Positions 10,225-20,067 of a stretch of 64,000 nucleotides of DNA are shown piece after piece. Source of the stretch: Bacteroidota bacterium (GTDB lineage: Bacteria > Bacteroidota > Bacteroidia > Bacteroidales > JAAUTT01). The stretch is from contig JAUZOO010000018.1 in assembly GCA_030706405.1 (NCBI GenBank), positions 1-64,000 of the forward strand, given 5' to 3'. Under the pieces are notes generated by a model, which saw nothing but the letters and a program-made list of their open reading frames with translations, searched no databases and was not told the origin of the DNA. The position numbers were made by a program, and so were the translations under genes. Within the stretch, counting starts at the first letter, position 1. Every line of letters starts with the position of its first letter.

Positions 10225-11517
10225 ATGCCATTATCAATGAATTTCGGGAAAATACACCATATCTTTTCGTCCCTGCAATCGCGGAATTATCGCCTGTATT
10301 TTATCGGGCAGAGCATTTCACTGATTGGTACTTGGATGCAGTCGTTGGCTATGAGTTGGTTGGTATACCGTTTAACAGGTTCGGTATTTTTACTGGGTGT
10401 TATTGGGTTTACCAGTCAGGCTCCAAGTTTTGTTCTATCTCCGTTTGCCGGAGTTTTTACCGACCGATTTAGCAGACATCGTATCATGCTGATAACCCAA
10501 GTGTTATTTATGCTCCAGGCTCTGATGATGACCGCTTTGGTGATGACCCATACCGTTGATGTCTGGCATATTGTTGCATTAAGCCTTGTTTTTGGACTCA
10601 TCACTGCTTTTGACGCACCTGCTCGTCAGTCGATGGTGATTGATTTAATTGATAATCCTGAAAATCTAGGGAATGCCATTGCCCTTAATTCAGCTATGTT
10701 TAATGGCGCCCGACTTTTTGGGCCAGCTATTGCCGGGATACTGATAGCTGTGGTGGGCGAAGGAATGTGTTTTTTAATTAATGCACTAAGCTATTTTTCA
10801 GTGATTTACGCCCTCGTTAAAATGAAGGTTAGAACCAAACAGAAAATTCTCAAAACAGAGAATTTTAAAGAAGGTTTTATGGACGGGGCCCGGTATACAT
10901 TTGGATTTCCGCCAATCCGATCGTTGTTGTTACTTCTTGCCGTACTTAGTCTGGTAGGTTTGCCGTATTTAACGCTGCTGCCAGCTTATACAGGTGGAGT
11001 TTTGAAAGGCGGAAGCAATATCCTGGGTTTTTTGATGTCGGCTACCGGGGCAGGGGCTTTGTTGGGTGCAATATACCTGGCTTCCCGCAAATCGGTGCTG
11101 GGATTGGGAAAGATCATCGTTTTTAGTTCCCTGTTCTTTGGGCTGTTCCTGATTGGTTTTTCTCTTCTGAATATTCTTTGGATTTCGTTAATAATCATGT
11201 TCTTTACTGGACTTTGCATGATTGTTTCCATTGCGTCTATAAACACGTTGGTACAAACCCTGGCCGACGAAGACAAGCGTGGCAGGGTAATGAGCTTTTA
11301 CGCGATGGCCCTGATGGGCATGAACCCTATTGGTAACCTATGTGCAGGCTCCATTGCGAGTATTATTGGCATTTCGCATACCGTACTCCTTAGCGGAATT
11401 ATAACATTACTGGCCGGAATTTGGTTTGCCCGGATACGTCCATCGTTAAAGATATATTCGCATCCGGTTTTTGTTCGCAAAGGGATTATTCCGAAAAATG
11501 AAATCAATAAAAGTTAG
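10225..11517 (+). CDS. MFS transporter (drug-exporter-like)
   Basis: NYRLYFIGQSISLIGTWMQ...PFAGVFTDRFSRHR and repeated TM segments. Confidence 0.9.
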   Translation: MPLSMNFGKIHHIFSSLQSRNYRLYFIGQSISLIGTWMQSLAMSWLVYRLTGSVFLLGVIGFTSQAPSFVLSPFAGVFTDRFSRHRIMLITQVLFMLQALMMTALVMTHTVDVWHIVALSLVFGLITAFDAPARQSMVIDLIDNPENLGNAIALNSAMFNGARLFGPAIAGILIAVVGEGMCFLINALSYFSVIYALVKMKVRTKQKILKTENFKEGFMDGARYTFGFPPIRSLLLLLAVLSLVGLPYLTLLPAYTGGVLKGGSNILGFLMSATGAGALLGAIYLASRKSVLGLGKIIVFSSLFFGLFLIGFSLLNILWISLIIMFFTGLCMIVSIASINTLVQTLADEDKRGRVMSFYAMALMGMNPIGNLCAGSIASIIGISHTVLLSGIITLLAGIWFARIRPSLKIYSHPVFVRKGIIPKNEINKS

Positions 11518-11585
11518 TTGAAATAAATCGTTAAAAAGTTCTTCAAAATAAATGGACTATTTCTGGGCACTCTTAATTTTTTGTT

Positions 11586-11593
11586 TATATTTG
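11586..11593 (+). promoter_or_regulatory. -7 promoter element (TATATTTG) ahead of the Fe-S/NrfD/caa3 cluster
   Basis: TATATTTG 30 nt before the likely ATG at 11623. Confidence 0.5.
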
Positions 11594-11622
11594 AGAGTGC
11601 AGGAAATAAAACGCAGATATCC

Positions 11623-12564
11623 ATGGAGGACAAGGAAAAACCAAAGACTTCGCGCCGTAAATTTCTGGAAAACCTCGGATTGCTGGGTACGGGGGCTCTG
11701 GCAGCAAGTGCCGCAGTTTATTCGGGCTATCATTACGAACATTCCAAAAATAAGACAGGAAGGAAAATAAAAGTTCTTACGGCAGATAATCAATTGGCTG
11801 AAGTAGATGCCGGTTCGCTTACCATATCCGGTAAACCTACATTAACGGCATTGCAAATGCGTGGTCGCGAAGGAATTAAACATCGTCGATGGGTAATGAT
11901 TATAGATCTGTCGAAATGTAGGAATGCCCGCAAATGTATAGCAGCATGTCAGGAGGCTCATCATCTGCGTCCTGAACAGTACCATATTAATACGCTGCAA
12001 ATGCAGGAGTCGGAAAAGACGGCCCCGTTTTTTATGCCCAAACCTTGTCAGCATTGCGACAATCCTCCTTGTGTTTCGGTTTGCCCGGTCGATGCTACGT
12101 TTAAGCGCCCCGACGGACCCGTACTTATTGATAATGAACGTTGCATAGGTTGTCGGTTTTGCATCGCTGCCTGCCCCTATTCGGCACGATCGTTTAACTG
12201 GATTGAACCAAAATTTGCCAATCAGGACAAAGGTAAAACCTACGATGTTGAACTTAATGTTCCTCAAAAGAAAGGCACCATTACCAAATGCCTATTTAGC
12301 TCAGACCGTATTCGGGAAGGAAAATTGCCGTATTGTGTATCTGCTTGTCCAAATGGGGTTTATTATTTTGGAGATGAGAATGAAGATGCTGTAACTAATG
12401 GCACAACTAAAGAAACAGTGCGTCTCAGCAAACTTCTCCGCGATAATGGCGGCTATCGTCTCATGGAGGAGCTTGGAACCAAACCTCGGGTATATTATCT
12501 TCCTCCTAAAAATAGACTTTTCCCATTTCCAGAGGAAGGAAATATTATTGAGAAGGAAGGATAA
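11623..12564 (+). CDS. Tat-exported 4Fe-4S-type ferredoxin subunit (HybA/DsrO/ActB-like)
   Basis: SRRKFLENLGLLGTGALA Tat signal; four Cys motifs, two intact (CQHCDNPPCVSVCP, CIGCRFCIAACP) and two lacking the second Cys. Start chosen at ATG 11623 rather than the track's 11581. Confidence 0.9.
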   Translation: MEDKEKPKTSRRKFLENLGLLGTGALAASAAVYSGYHYEHSKNKTGRKIKVLTADNQLAEVDAGSLTISGKPTLTALQMRGREGIKHRRWVMIIDLSKCRNARKCIAACQEAHHLRPEQYHINTLQMQESEKTAPFFMPKPCQHCDNPPCVSVCPVDATFKRPDGPVLIDNERCIGCRFCIAACPYSARSFNWIEPKFANQDKGKTYDVELNVPQKKGTITKCLFSSDRIREGKLPYCVSACPNGVYYFGDENEDAVTNGTTKETVRLSKLLRDNGGYRLMEELGTKPRVYYLPPKNRLFPFPEEGNIIEKEG

Positions 12565-12652
12565 GAAATTTCGAAATAGCTTTATCTCTATACATACGCC
12601 AAATGATGGCGGGTGTTTTAACGAATAAACCGGATAAATTCCATCATAAATT

Positions 12653-13960
12653 ATGGAACCAATCAATCTTTCCGAAAAAATAACCACCGATATTCTTCGT
12701 CCGGTAGGTATTACTAAAAGCTTTAAAATCTGGATGACTGCTTTGCTTGTAGCGTTTGGCATTTGTATTTATGCTTATACGTTACAGTTAAGGAATGGAT
12801 TAGGAGTTACCGGCCTTCGTGATTATATTTCGTGGGGAATGTACATTGCCAATTTTGTATTTTTTGTGGCCTCGAGCCTTATCGGGATGCTTATCAGCGC
12901 GGTATTAGGATTGTCGGGGGCGAAATGGATTACACCTATTGCCCGAATCGCTGAAATTATCGCTTTGGCCTTTGCTTCTGTGGCCGGACTGGTTATTATT
13001 TCGGACATGGGTAGGCCGGAGCGGCTTCCGAACGTTTTTATCTACGGACGAATTCAGTCGCCTATTCTTTGGGATGTTACCGTAGTTACTACTTATGTTG
13101 TAATCAGTGCGTTGCTTTTGTATCTCCCATTAATCCCCGACTTGGCTATTTGTAGTCGTAGGATGGACACTCCCCCGTGGTTAAGAAAAATATACAGACT
13201 GATGTCGTTGGGGTGGTCCGGCACGCCAGAGCAAACGGCGATGATTCAAAAGTGCACCCGGATATTATTAATATTAATTGTTCCTGTGGCTTTGGCTATT
13301 CACACTGTAACATCGTGGCTGTTTGCCGCAACGCCCAGAGCCGGATGGAACAGTTCTGTATTCGGGCCTTATTTTGTGAGCGGGGCTTTTGTGGCTGGTG
13401 CAGCTGCCGTTATTATTGCTATGTATTTTTTTCGAAGGAATTATAAACTTCACGATTATATCACCGACAGTCATTTTGATAAAATGGGGAAGTTGCTGGT
13501 GCTGGTTTCTTTGGTTTATCTGTACTTCAACATAAATGAGTTTTTGGTACCCGGGTATAAACTTGAAAAGGCCGAAGCCAAGTATTTGCATGAAATATTT
13601 GCGGGTAGGTACGCTGTCTTATTCTGGAGTGCCCAGCTTTTGGGGGTAATTATTCCTATCATATTATTATTGATTAAATCCGTGCGGAAACCTTTGCCAA
13701 TGATGATTATCGCGGCATTTGTTCTGGCGGCCTCCTGGATTAAACGGTTATTAATCGTTGTCCCTACCCAGGAACATCCGTTTCTCCCAATTCAGTACGT
13801 ACCTCAGAATTTTAAATTTTATACACCAACTCTTACTGAAACCCTGATAACTCTGGCTTCGATTATTTTGGTATTGATTATTGTGACAATACTTTCTAAA
13901 TTTTTTCCGGTAATTCCTATTGAGGAGACTATTAATGAATTAAAACACGGAGATAAATAA
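12653..13960 (+). CDS. NrfD/PsrC-family integral membrane subunit (ActC-like)
   Basis: Polytopic; AIHTVTSWLFAATPRAGWNSSVFGPYFVSGAFVAG resembles ActC/NrfD-family signature. Confidence 0.9.
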   Translation: MEPINLSEKITTDILRPVGITKSFKIWMTALLVAFGICIYAYTLQLRNGLGVTGLRDYISWGMYIANFVFFVASSLIGMLISAVLGLSGAKWITPIARIAEIIALAFASVAGLVIISDMGRPERLPNVFIYGRIQSPILWDVTVVTTYVVISALLLYLPLIPDLAICSRRMDTPPWLRKIYRLMSLGWSGTPEQTAMIQKCTRILLILIVPVALAIHTVTSWLFAATPRAGWNSSVFGPYFVSGAFVAGAAAVIIAMYFFRRNYKLHDYITDSHFDKMGKLLVLVSLVYLYFNINEFLVPGYKLEKAEAKYLHEIFAGRYAVLFWSAQLLGVIIPIILLLIKSVRKPLPMMIIAAFVLAASWIKRLLIVVPTQEHPFLPIQYVPQNFKFYTPTLTETLITLASIILVLIIVTILSKFFPVIPIEETINELKHGDK

Positions 13961-13964
13961 TGTC

Positions 13965-14843
13965 ATGAAGAAATACGGCTTATTAATATTACTTCTGATT
14001 ATAGTTGTCCGGTTAAATGCCCAATCTTGGGAAGTTCCTGATGATAAAAAGGCGAAGGTTAGTCCTGTTCAGTTTTCATCTGAGACTGCTAAAAAAGGAG
14101 AAGTTATCTTTTTACGGAACTGTCAGAGTTGTCATGGCAATCCAACTAAAGGAAACTTTGCCAACCTGATACCATCGCCCGGAGACCCTGCTACCGATAA
14201 ATTTCAAAAGCAAACCGACGGAGCCTTATTTTATAAGATTACTACCGGACGAAGTCCCATGCCCCAGTTTAAGGACGTTTTAACAGAAGAGGAACGCTGG
14301 CAGGTGATTTCATATTTCCGCAGCTTTAATAAAAATTATGTTCAACCGCCCGTAGCATCTGCCAGTAAAGTTGCAGCCAAACAAGCCGCCCTGACCGTTG
14401 TATGGGAGGCTGCTTCCCGAAAACTTAAGGTAACAGCATCAGATACCTTAAAAAGATCGCTTAAAGGAGTTGGCGTTTTACTATTTGTGAAACGATACTT
14501 TGGGAATATGCAGATTGGCGAAGAAATGACTACCAACGACAGTGGCATTGTCCGATTTGACTTTCCAAAAGATATTCCGGGCGACAAAACGGGAAATCTC
14601 GACCTGATTATAAGGATTAACAGTGAAAAAGGGGATGACGTTCAAAAGACAGTCCGCCTTCCGCTTGGCGTTATTGTAGATAAGCCGCCGCTTACTCTGC
14701 CGCGAGCCATGTGGAACGTGGTATGGAAAAGCCCGGTATGGCTTTTATTGGCTTATTTTTTGGTTGTAATTGGAGTGTGGAGCTTTCTAATTTATATTAT
14801 TTATCAGTTGGTTAAAATGAAAAGAAGAGCAGGTAACGTTTAA
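13965..14843 (+). CDS. Monoheme cytochrome c with beta-rich domain and C-terminal TM helix
   Basis: Signal peptide, CQSCH heme site, GRSPMPQF Met ligand region, C-terminal hydrophobic helix. Confidence 0.85.
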   Translation: MKKYGLLILLLIIVVRLNAQSWEVPDDKKAKVSPVQFSSETAKKGEVIFLRNCQSCHGNPTKGNFANLIPSPGDPATDKFQKQTDGALFYKITTGRSPMPQFKDVLTEEERWQVISYFRSFNKNYVQPPVASASKVAAKQAALTVVWEAASRKLKVTASDTLKRSLKGVGVLLFVKRYFGNMQIGEEMTTNDSGIVRFDFPKDIPGDKTGNLDLIIRINSEKGDDVQKTVRLPLGVIVDKPPLTLPRAMWNVVWKSPVWLLLAYFLVVIGVWSFLIYIIYQLVKMKRRAGNV

Positions 14844-14856
14844 TAACATAACGATT

Positions 14857-15636
14857 ATGAATAGATTGTATTCAGTTTTGATGTTTTTGTTTTTTGTTGC
14901 AGTTTCTTTTGGACAAACACCGGTACAGCAGGGCGATGACGTAGAAGTTGGTATTGTTGAACATCTGGGCGATACGATTCCTCTTGATTTGAAGTTTAGC
15001 AACGAGAAAGATCAGTTGGTTTCGCTTCGGAGTTTGGTTAACAAGCCTACGGTACTTTCGTTTGTGTATTTTGATTGCCCCGGTTTGTGTAGTCCGCTGC
15101 TCAATGGAATCTCGTCGGTAATTGAAAAAAGCGATATGCAGCTTGGAAAGGATTATCAGGTTATTACCGTTAGTTTTAATTTCAGGGATAACCCTGAAAA
15201 AGGGCGTCAAAAAAAGGAAAAGTTTTTGCAAACGCACAGTAAAAGTCATGCGGCATCGTGGATATACCTTACCGGCGACAGTACTTCAATCTATAAATTG
15301 TCCAATGCGGTTGGGTTTAAATTTAAACGTGCCGGAGTAGATTTTATTCATCCCGCGGCCATTATGGTGCTTAGCCCTTCAGGTAAGATAACTCGCTATT
15401 TATACGGATTAACTTTTTTGCCGTTTGACTTGAAAATGGCTGTAGTTGAGGCGCGCAAAGGTTTAGCCCGGCCTACCATTAATAAAGTGCTTGAGTTCTG
15501 TTTTGCGTACGACCCTGCCGGAAAACGCTATGCTCTTGAGGTTACCAAAATCTCAGGTGTCATAATTTTATTTATACTTATATTGTTTGGATTGGGGCTA
15601 TTAGTAAAAGCCAAAAAACGCAAGGCTCGCTCTTAA
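14857..15636 (+). CDS. SCO1/SenC family copper chaperone
   Basis: FDCPGLCSPLLNG CxxxC copper motif, thioredoxin-like pattern. Confidence 0.92.
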   Translation: MNRLYSVLMFLFFVAVSFGQTPVQQGDDVEVGIVEHLGDTIPLDLKFSNEKDQLVSLRSLVNKPTVLSFVYFDCPGLCSPLLNGISSVIEKSDMQLGKDYQVITVSFNFRDNPEKGRQKKEKFLQTHSKSHAASWIYLTGDSTSIYKLSNAVGFKFKRAGVDFIHPAAIMVLSPSGKITRYLYGLTFLPFDLKMAVVEARKGLARPTINKVLEFCFAYDPAGKRYALEVTKISGVIILFILILFGLGLLVKAKKRKARS

Positions 15637-15687
15637 TTCAATTTACCAGGTCATTAAAATTTTAACATATCTGTAAAAATATAAATA

Positions 15688-17298
15688 ATGCCGGAACCAA
15701 ATGTAAATAATAAACAACCGAGCTATCTCGAATTTCAAGGACGATTTAAGGGCCTTGCCGGATGGATTTTTTCGACCGACCATAAACGGATTGGCCTGCT
15801 TTATCTGTATGCTATCATGACGTTTTTTTTGGTTGGAGCTATTCTGGGTGTTCTTATGCGTATCGAGCTTATAAGTCCCGGCGAAACCATTATGAAGGCA
15901 CAAACCTACAACGGGGTTTTCACGCTTCATGGGATTATCATGATATTCTTAGTGGTAATTCCCGGACTGGCTGCTGTTTTTGGAAATTTTTTTCTTCCCA
16001 TTATGATAGGTGCTAAAGACGTAGCTTTTCCGCGTCTTAATCTGTTATCGTGGTGGATTTATTTTTTTGGAGCTGTTTTGGCGGTTATGTCTCAATTTGT
16101 TGGAAATGGCCCACCCGATACCGGCTGGACTTTTTATGCTCCATATAGTACCCAAACCGGAACTAACGTTGTGGCAGCGGTTACAGCAGCTTTTGTGCTG
16201 GGTTTCTCATCCATCCTTACCGGTATAAATTTTATTGTTACAATACATAGAATGCGGGCTCCCGGGATGACTTGGTTTCGGATGCCATTGTTTCCCTGGT
16301 CCCTATATGCTACTGCTTGGATTCAGGTGCTGGCAACCCCTATCATCGGAATAACCTTGTTGATGGTGGTGGCTGAGCGGGTATTACGGATTGGGTTTTT
16401 CGACCCGTCATTGGGCGGCGATCCTATTCTTTACCAACATTTGTTCTGGATTTATTCGCACCCGGCAGTTTATATCATGATTCTTCCTGCCATGGGTGTA
16501 ATTACAGAGATTATACCAACTTTTTGTCGACAAAAAGTGTATGGTTATAAGGCAATTGCTTTATCGAGCCTTGCAATTGCTGGAGTTGGCTATCTGGTTT
16601 GGGGGCATCATATGTTTACTTCGGGCATGAGTGTTACTGCCCGGTGGATATTTTCGTTGCTTACTTTTATTGTTGCTGTGCCTAGTGCAATTAAAGTTTT
16701 TAACTGGATTGCTACCATGTATAAGGGCTCTATCGACCTTCAGCCTCCGTTTCTTTTTGCCCTTGCCTTTATCTTTCTTTTTATGATTGGAGGTATGACT
16801 GGATTGCTTTTGGGTTCATTGGCCGTTAATGTTCAGGTTCACGACACCTCGTTTGTTGTGGCGCATTTTCATTATATTATATTCGGAGGAATGGGCTTTG
16901 CCTTTTTTGCTGGCATTCATTATTGGTTTCCAAAAATGTATGGGCGGATGTTCAATATTAAACTGGCCAATATCGGGATTGCGATACTTTTTGTTGGATT
17001 TAATGTGCTGTATTTTCCGCTTTTTGTGATTGGAGTACAGGGGATGCCCCGTCGTTACTACGATTATCTGCCGCAGTTTCATACTGGTCATTTTATATCA
17101 ACAATTGGGTCGTTTATTCTTGCAATCGGCTTGATTGTGATGCTCTATAATCTTTTTTATTCGGCACGTAAAGGTGCAATTGCTCCTGCAAATCCGTGGG
17201 GAAGTCAATCGCTCGAATGGACTATACCTTCGCCGCCTCCGGTTGAGAATTTCGAAGAAATACCGGTGATTACAGAAGATCCGTACAATTATAAATGA
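15688..17298 (+). CDS. ctaD: Cytochrome c oxidase subunit I (A2-type heme-copper oxidase)
   Basis: FSTDHKRIGLLYLY, YSHPAVYIMILPAMG, WGHHMFTSGM, HDTSFVVAHFHYI. Confidence 0.97.
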   Translation: MPEPNVNNKQPSYLEFQGRFKGLAGWIFSTDHKRIGLLYLYAIMTFFLVGAILGVLMRIELISPGETIMKAQTYNGVFTLHGIIMIFLVVIPGLAAVFGNFFLPIMIGAKDVAFPRLNLLSWWIYFFGAVLAVMSQFVGNGPPDTGWTFYAPYSTQTGTNVVAAVTAAFVLGFSSILTGINFIVTIHRMRAPGMTWFRMPLFPWSLYATAWIQVLATPIIGITLLMVVAERVLRIGFFDPSLGGDPILYQHLFWIYSHPAVYIMILPAMGVITEIIPTFCRQKVYGYKAIALSSLAIAGVGYLVWGHHMFTSGMSVTARWIFSLLTFIVAVPSAIKVFNWIATMYKGSIDLQPPFLFALAFIFLFMIGGMTGLLLGSLAVNVQVHDTSFVVAHFHYIIFGGMGFAFFAGIHYWFPKMYGRMFNIKLANIGIAILFVGFNVLYFPLFVIGVQGMPRRYYDYLPQFHTGHFISTIGSFILAIGLIVMLYNLFYSARKGAIAPANPWGSQSLEWTIPSPPPVENFEEIPVITEDPYNYK

Positions 17299-17325
17299 TT
17301 GAAAATTGAATATTAAATCTGCTTT

Positions 17326-17943
17326 GTGATGGAAAGTGTAGTTACCCATGCGGAACATCGTGACGACTTTGGGGCAAAGCTGGGAATGTGGATTTTTATC
17401 TTCACCGAATTGTTGCTTTTTGGAGGATTGTTCCTAGTATATGCTGTTTATCGGCGGCTTTATCCGGCCGATTTTCACGATGCAGCCCTCGAACTGAATG
17501 CTTTTTTAGGAACTCTCAATACCGTTGCTCTCCTGATTAGCAGTATGACGGTGGCCATGTCGCTTACAGCCGTTCAGAAAGGAAATCAAAAACTGGCTGC
17601 CAGGCTCATCCTGGTAACTATACTGATGGGCGTGTTTTTTCTTTTTAACAAGTACCATGAGTGGGGAACTGAGATTCGCGATGGGCTTTATCCTGGCTCC
17701 GAAAACCTGATGGGACAGGCTCACGGGGTGACATTATTTTTTGGTCTGTATTTTTTTATGACAGGGTTACACATGCTTCATATGTTGGTAGGCATGATCT
17801 TGTTGATCGTCACTTGGGTAAAGATAAAAAGCGGAGCGATTAACTCCGAGCGTTATGTCTTGCTCGAAAATGGTTCGTTATACTGGTGTCTGGTCGATTT
17901 AATATGGATTTTTCTTTTTCCTCTGCTTTATCTGATACCTTAA
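17326..17943 (+). CDS. ctaE: Cytochrome c oxidase subunit III
   Basis: LGMWIFIFTELLLFGGLF, GLHMLHMLVGM, WCLVDLIWIFLFPLLYLI. Confidence 0.94.
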   Translation: MMESVVTHAEHRDDFGAKLGMWIFIFTELLLFGGLFLVYAVYRRLYPADFHDAALELNAFLGTLNTVALLISSMTVAMSLTAVQKGNQKLAARLILVTILMGVFFLFNKYHEWGTEIRDGLYPGSENLMGQAHGVTLFFGLYFFMTGLHMLHMLVGMILLIVTWVKIKSGAINSERYVLLENGSLYWCLVDLIWIFLFPLLYLIP

Positions 17944-17968
17944 AATGATTTTAATAAACAAATAGTAA

Positions 17969-18259
17969 TTGCTTATGGAATCCGAAAAACATCATATTAC
18001 AAGTTACAGGACTTATGTCCTAGTGCTGATAGTGCTGTTGTTACTGGTGTCGATTTCTGTTGGGGTAACACATATGGGGTTAAAAACGTGGACTGTGGGT
18101 GTGGCATTACTTATTATGTGTGCCATGGCCTCCATTATCCTGATTTATTTTATGCACTTGAAGTTCGACCATATTCTGCTTAAAGTATTGGTGGTTGGAG
18201 TGTTTTTGTTGTTTGCCACGTTCATAGGGATTACGCTGCTCGAATATTTGACCCGATAG
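17969..18259 (+). CDS. Cytochrome c oxidase subunit IV-like small membrane protein
   Basis: Three TM segments, YFMHLKFD motif, position in oxidase operon. Confidence 0.88.
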   Translation: MLMESEKHHITSYRTYVLVLIVLLLLVSISVGVTHMGLKTWTVGVALLIMCAMASIILIYFMHLKFDHILLKVLVVGVFLLFATFIGITLLEYLTR

Positions 18260-18289
18260 TTTTATCGGATAATTATACCGGAATTAAAA

Positions 18290-19216
18290 TTGAACATTAT
18301 GTTTACCGAAGCTTCTAATTTTGTTGAAGGTGTTGACTTTGCGTTTAAGTTCATTTTCGGCATCGCTATGTTTTTTTTGGTAGGGCTTACAACGGTTATG
18401 ATCGTTTTTATAATTAAATACAATCGGAAGAAACATCCGAATGCCGTACAAATTCCGAGTAATAACACCCTCGAAATTACCTGGACAGCAATTCCTTTAG
18501 CCCTTGTTTTGCTAATGTTTTATTATGGATATGTGGCTTTTATGCCAATGCGTAATCCGCCTAAAGATGCGATGATTGTTAAAACTACGGGTCGTATGTG
18601 GGCATGGGACTTTGAATATGCCAACGGTAAGCACTCTCAGGAACTGGTAGTTCCGTTAAAAAAGCCGGTTCGTCTGAATATGACATCCAAAGATGTAGTG
18701 CATAGCCTGTATATTCCTTCCTTTAGGGTGAAAGAAGACGTAGTTCCCGGTAGACAAACAGTTTTGTGGTTTATCGCGGAGGAAGAAGGCACTTATGAGA
18801 TATTCTGTACGGCATATTGCGGGTTAGGGCATTCGGGGATGGGTTCAGTGGTCAAAGTTGTGTCTCAGAAAGCGTTTGATAAGTGGTTCGCTGAAATTCC
18901 AAAGCCAGCGGCAGGCGCTGCCCAGGGGCTCGAAATTATTAAACGAAATGCGTGTACTTCCTGTCATTCGGTGGACGGGTCAAAGCTAATCGGACCATCA
19001 TTTAAAGGACTATATAATTCAAAGCATGTTGTTATTAGTAATGGGAAAGAACATGAGATAACTGCTGATTCTGCATATGTGCGAACGTCTGTTCTCGAAC
19101 CGGATAAAGACGTGGTTAAAGGCTTCAATAAGGGGCTGATGAGAAGTTATAAAGGCACAGTTAGTGAGACCGATATAAAAAATATTATCGAATATTTTAA
19201 GAGTATAAGCAGATAA
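18290..19216 (+). CDS. ctaC: Cytochrome c oxidase subunit II with fused C-terminal cytochrome c domain (caa3-type)
   Basis: CuA site EIFCTAYCGLGHSGM plus C-terminal CTSCH heme domain. Confidence 0.96.
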   Translation: MNIMFTEASNFVEGVDFAFKFIFGIAMFFLVGLTTVMIVFIIKYNRKKHPNAVQIPSNNTLEITWTAIPLALVLLMFYYGYVAFMPMRNPPKDAMIVKTTGRMWAWDFEYANGKHSQELVVPLKKPVRLNMTSKDVVHSLYIPSFRVKEDVVPGRQTVLWFIAEEEGTYEIFCTAYCGLGHSGMGSVVKVVSQKAFDKWFAEIPKPAAGAAQGLEIIKRNACTSCHSVDGSKLIGPSFKGLYNSKHVVISNGKEHEITADSAYVRTSVLEPDKDVVKGFNKGLMRSYKGTVSETDIKNIIEYFKSISR

Positions 19217-19221
19217 TATTT

Positions 19222-20067
19222 ATGACAAACGTCCGGATATTTTTACGGTTAACCCGGTTTCCTCTTTCGCTGGCTATATCTTTTTCGGCTTTGGTGGGAG
19301 CCATGCTTGGCTGTGGGACGTTTAATCATACATGTGCTTCAACGTTTATGGGAGTGTGGTTACTTTCCGGGGCAGCTTCAGCCTTTAACCAATATCAGGA
19401 AAGAGAGGCGGATGCCCTTATGGAACGGACTAAAAACAGACCTCTGCCATCTAGACAAATACCACCGGTTACTGTCGTTCGCATAGCGTTGATTTTGGGA
19501 TTTTTGGGAACCGCATTGCTCTTTAGTTGTGCAACGCCATTAGCTTCAGCACTGGCTGTCTTTAACCTTTTATGGTATAATCTGGTATATACCCCTTTAA
19601 AGAAACGATCGTCGCTGGCATTGCTTGCCGGAGCCTTAACCGGAGCATTGCCTCCGATGATAGGTTGGTCTGCAACTGGTGGAAACTCGTTTAGTCCGAC
19701 TATTTTGTTGATAGCTTTATTCATGTATCTGTGGCAAATACCTCATTTTTGGCTTTTGCTGAAAACCTATGGGAAGGAATACGAAAAAGCCGGCTTCTGT
19801 ACATTACATTGGCCGGCTGATAGTTTTTTCGGGAAATATATCCTTTTAATATGGATGACCAGTACTTCTGTTTGTTCTTTGTTTTTTCCTCTTTTCGGAA
19901 TTGTTACAAATATCTATCTGATTGTTTTTTTGTTAATTATAAATGTTTGGCTGATATATAGTTTTGTAAGCATTATTTTTTTGCATCAGCCGGTTTTAAA
20001 AATGCCCCGAATATATTTTTATCAGGCAGTAGTTCTGTTAATCCTGCTGGCGGATCTTATTTTTTAA
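19222..20067 (+). CDS. cyoE: Protoheme IX farnesyltransferase
   Basis: UbiA family: [49 protein letters not shown]. Confidence 0.95.
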   Translation: MTNVRIFLRLTRFPLSLAISFSALVGAMLGCGTFNHTCASTFMGVWLLSGAASAFNQYQEREADALMERTKNRPLPSRQIPPVTVVRIALILGFLGTALLFSCATPLASALAVFNLLWYNLVYTPLKKRSSLALLAGALTGALPPMIGWSATGGNSFSPTILLIALFMYLWQIPHFWLLLKTYGKEYEKAGFCTLHWPADSFFGKYILLIWMTSTSVCSLFFPLFGIVTNIYLIVFLLIINVWLIYSFVSIIFLHQPVLKMPRIYFYQAVVLLILLADLIF

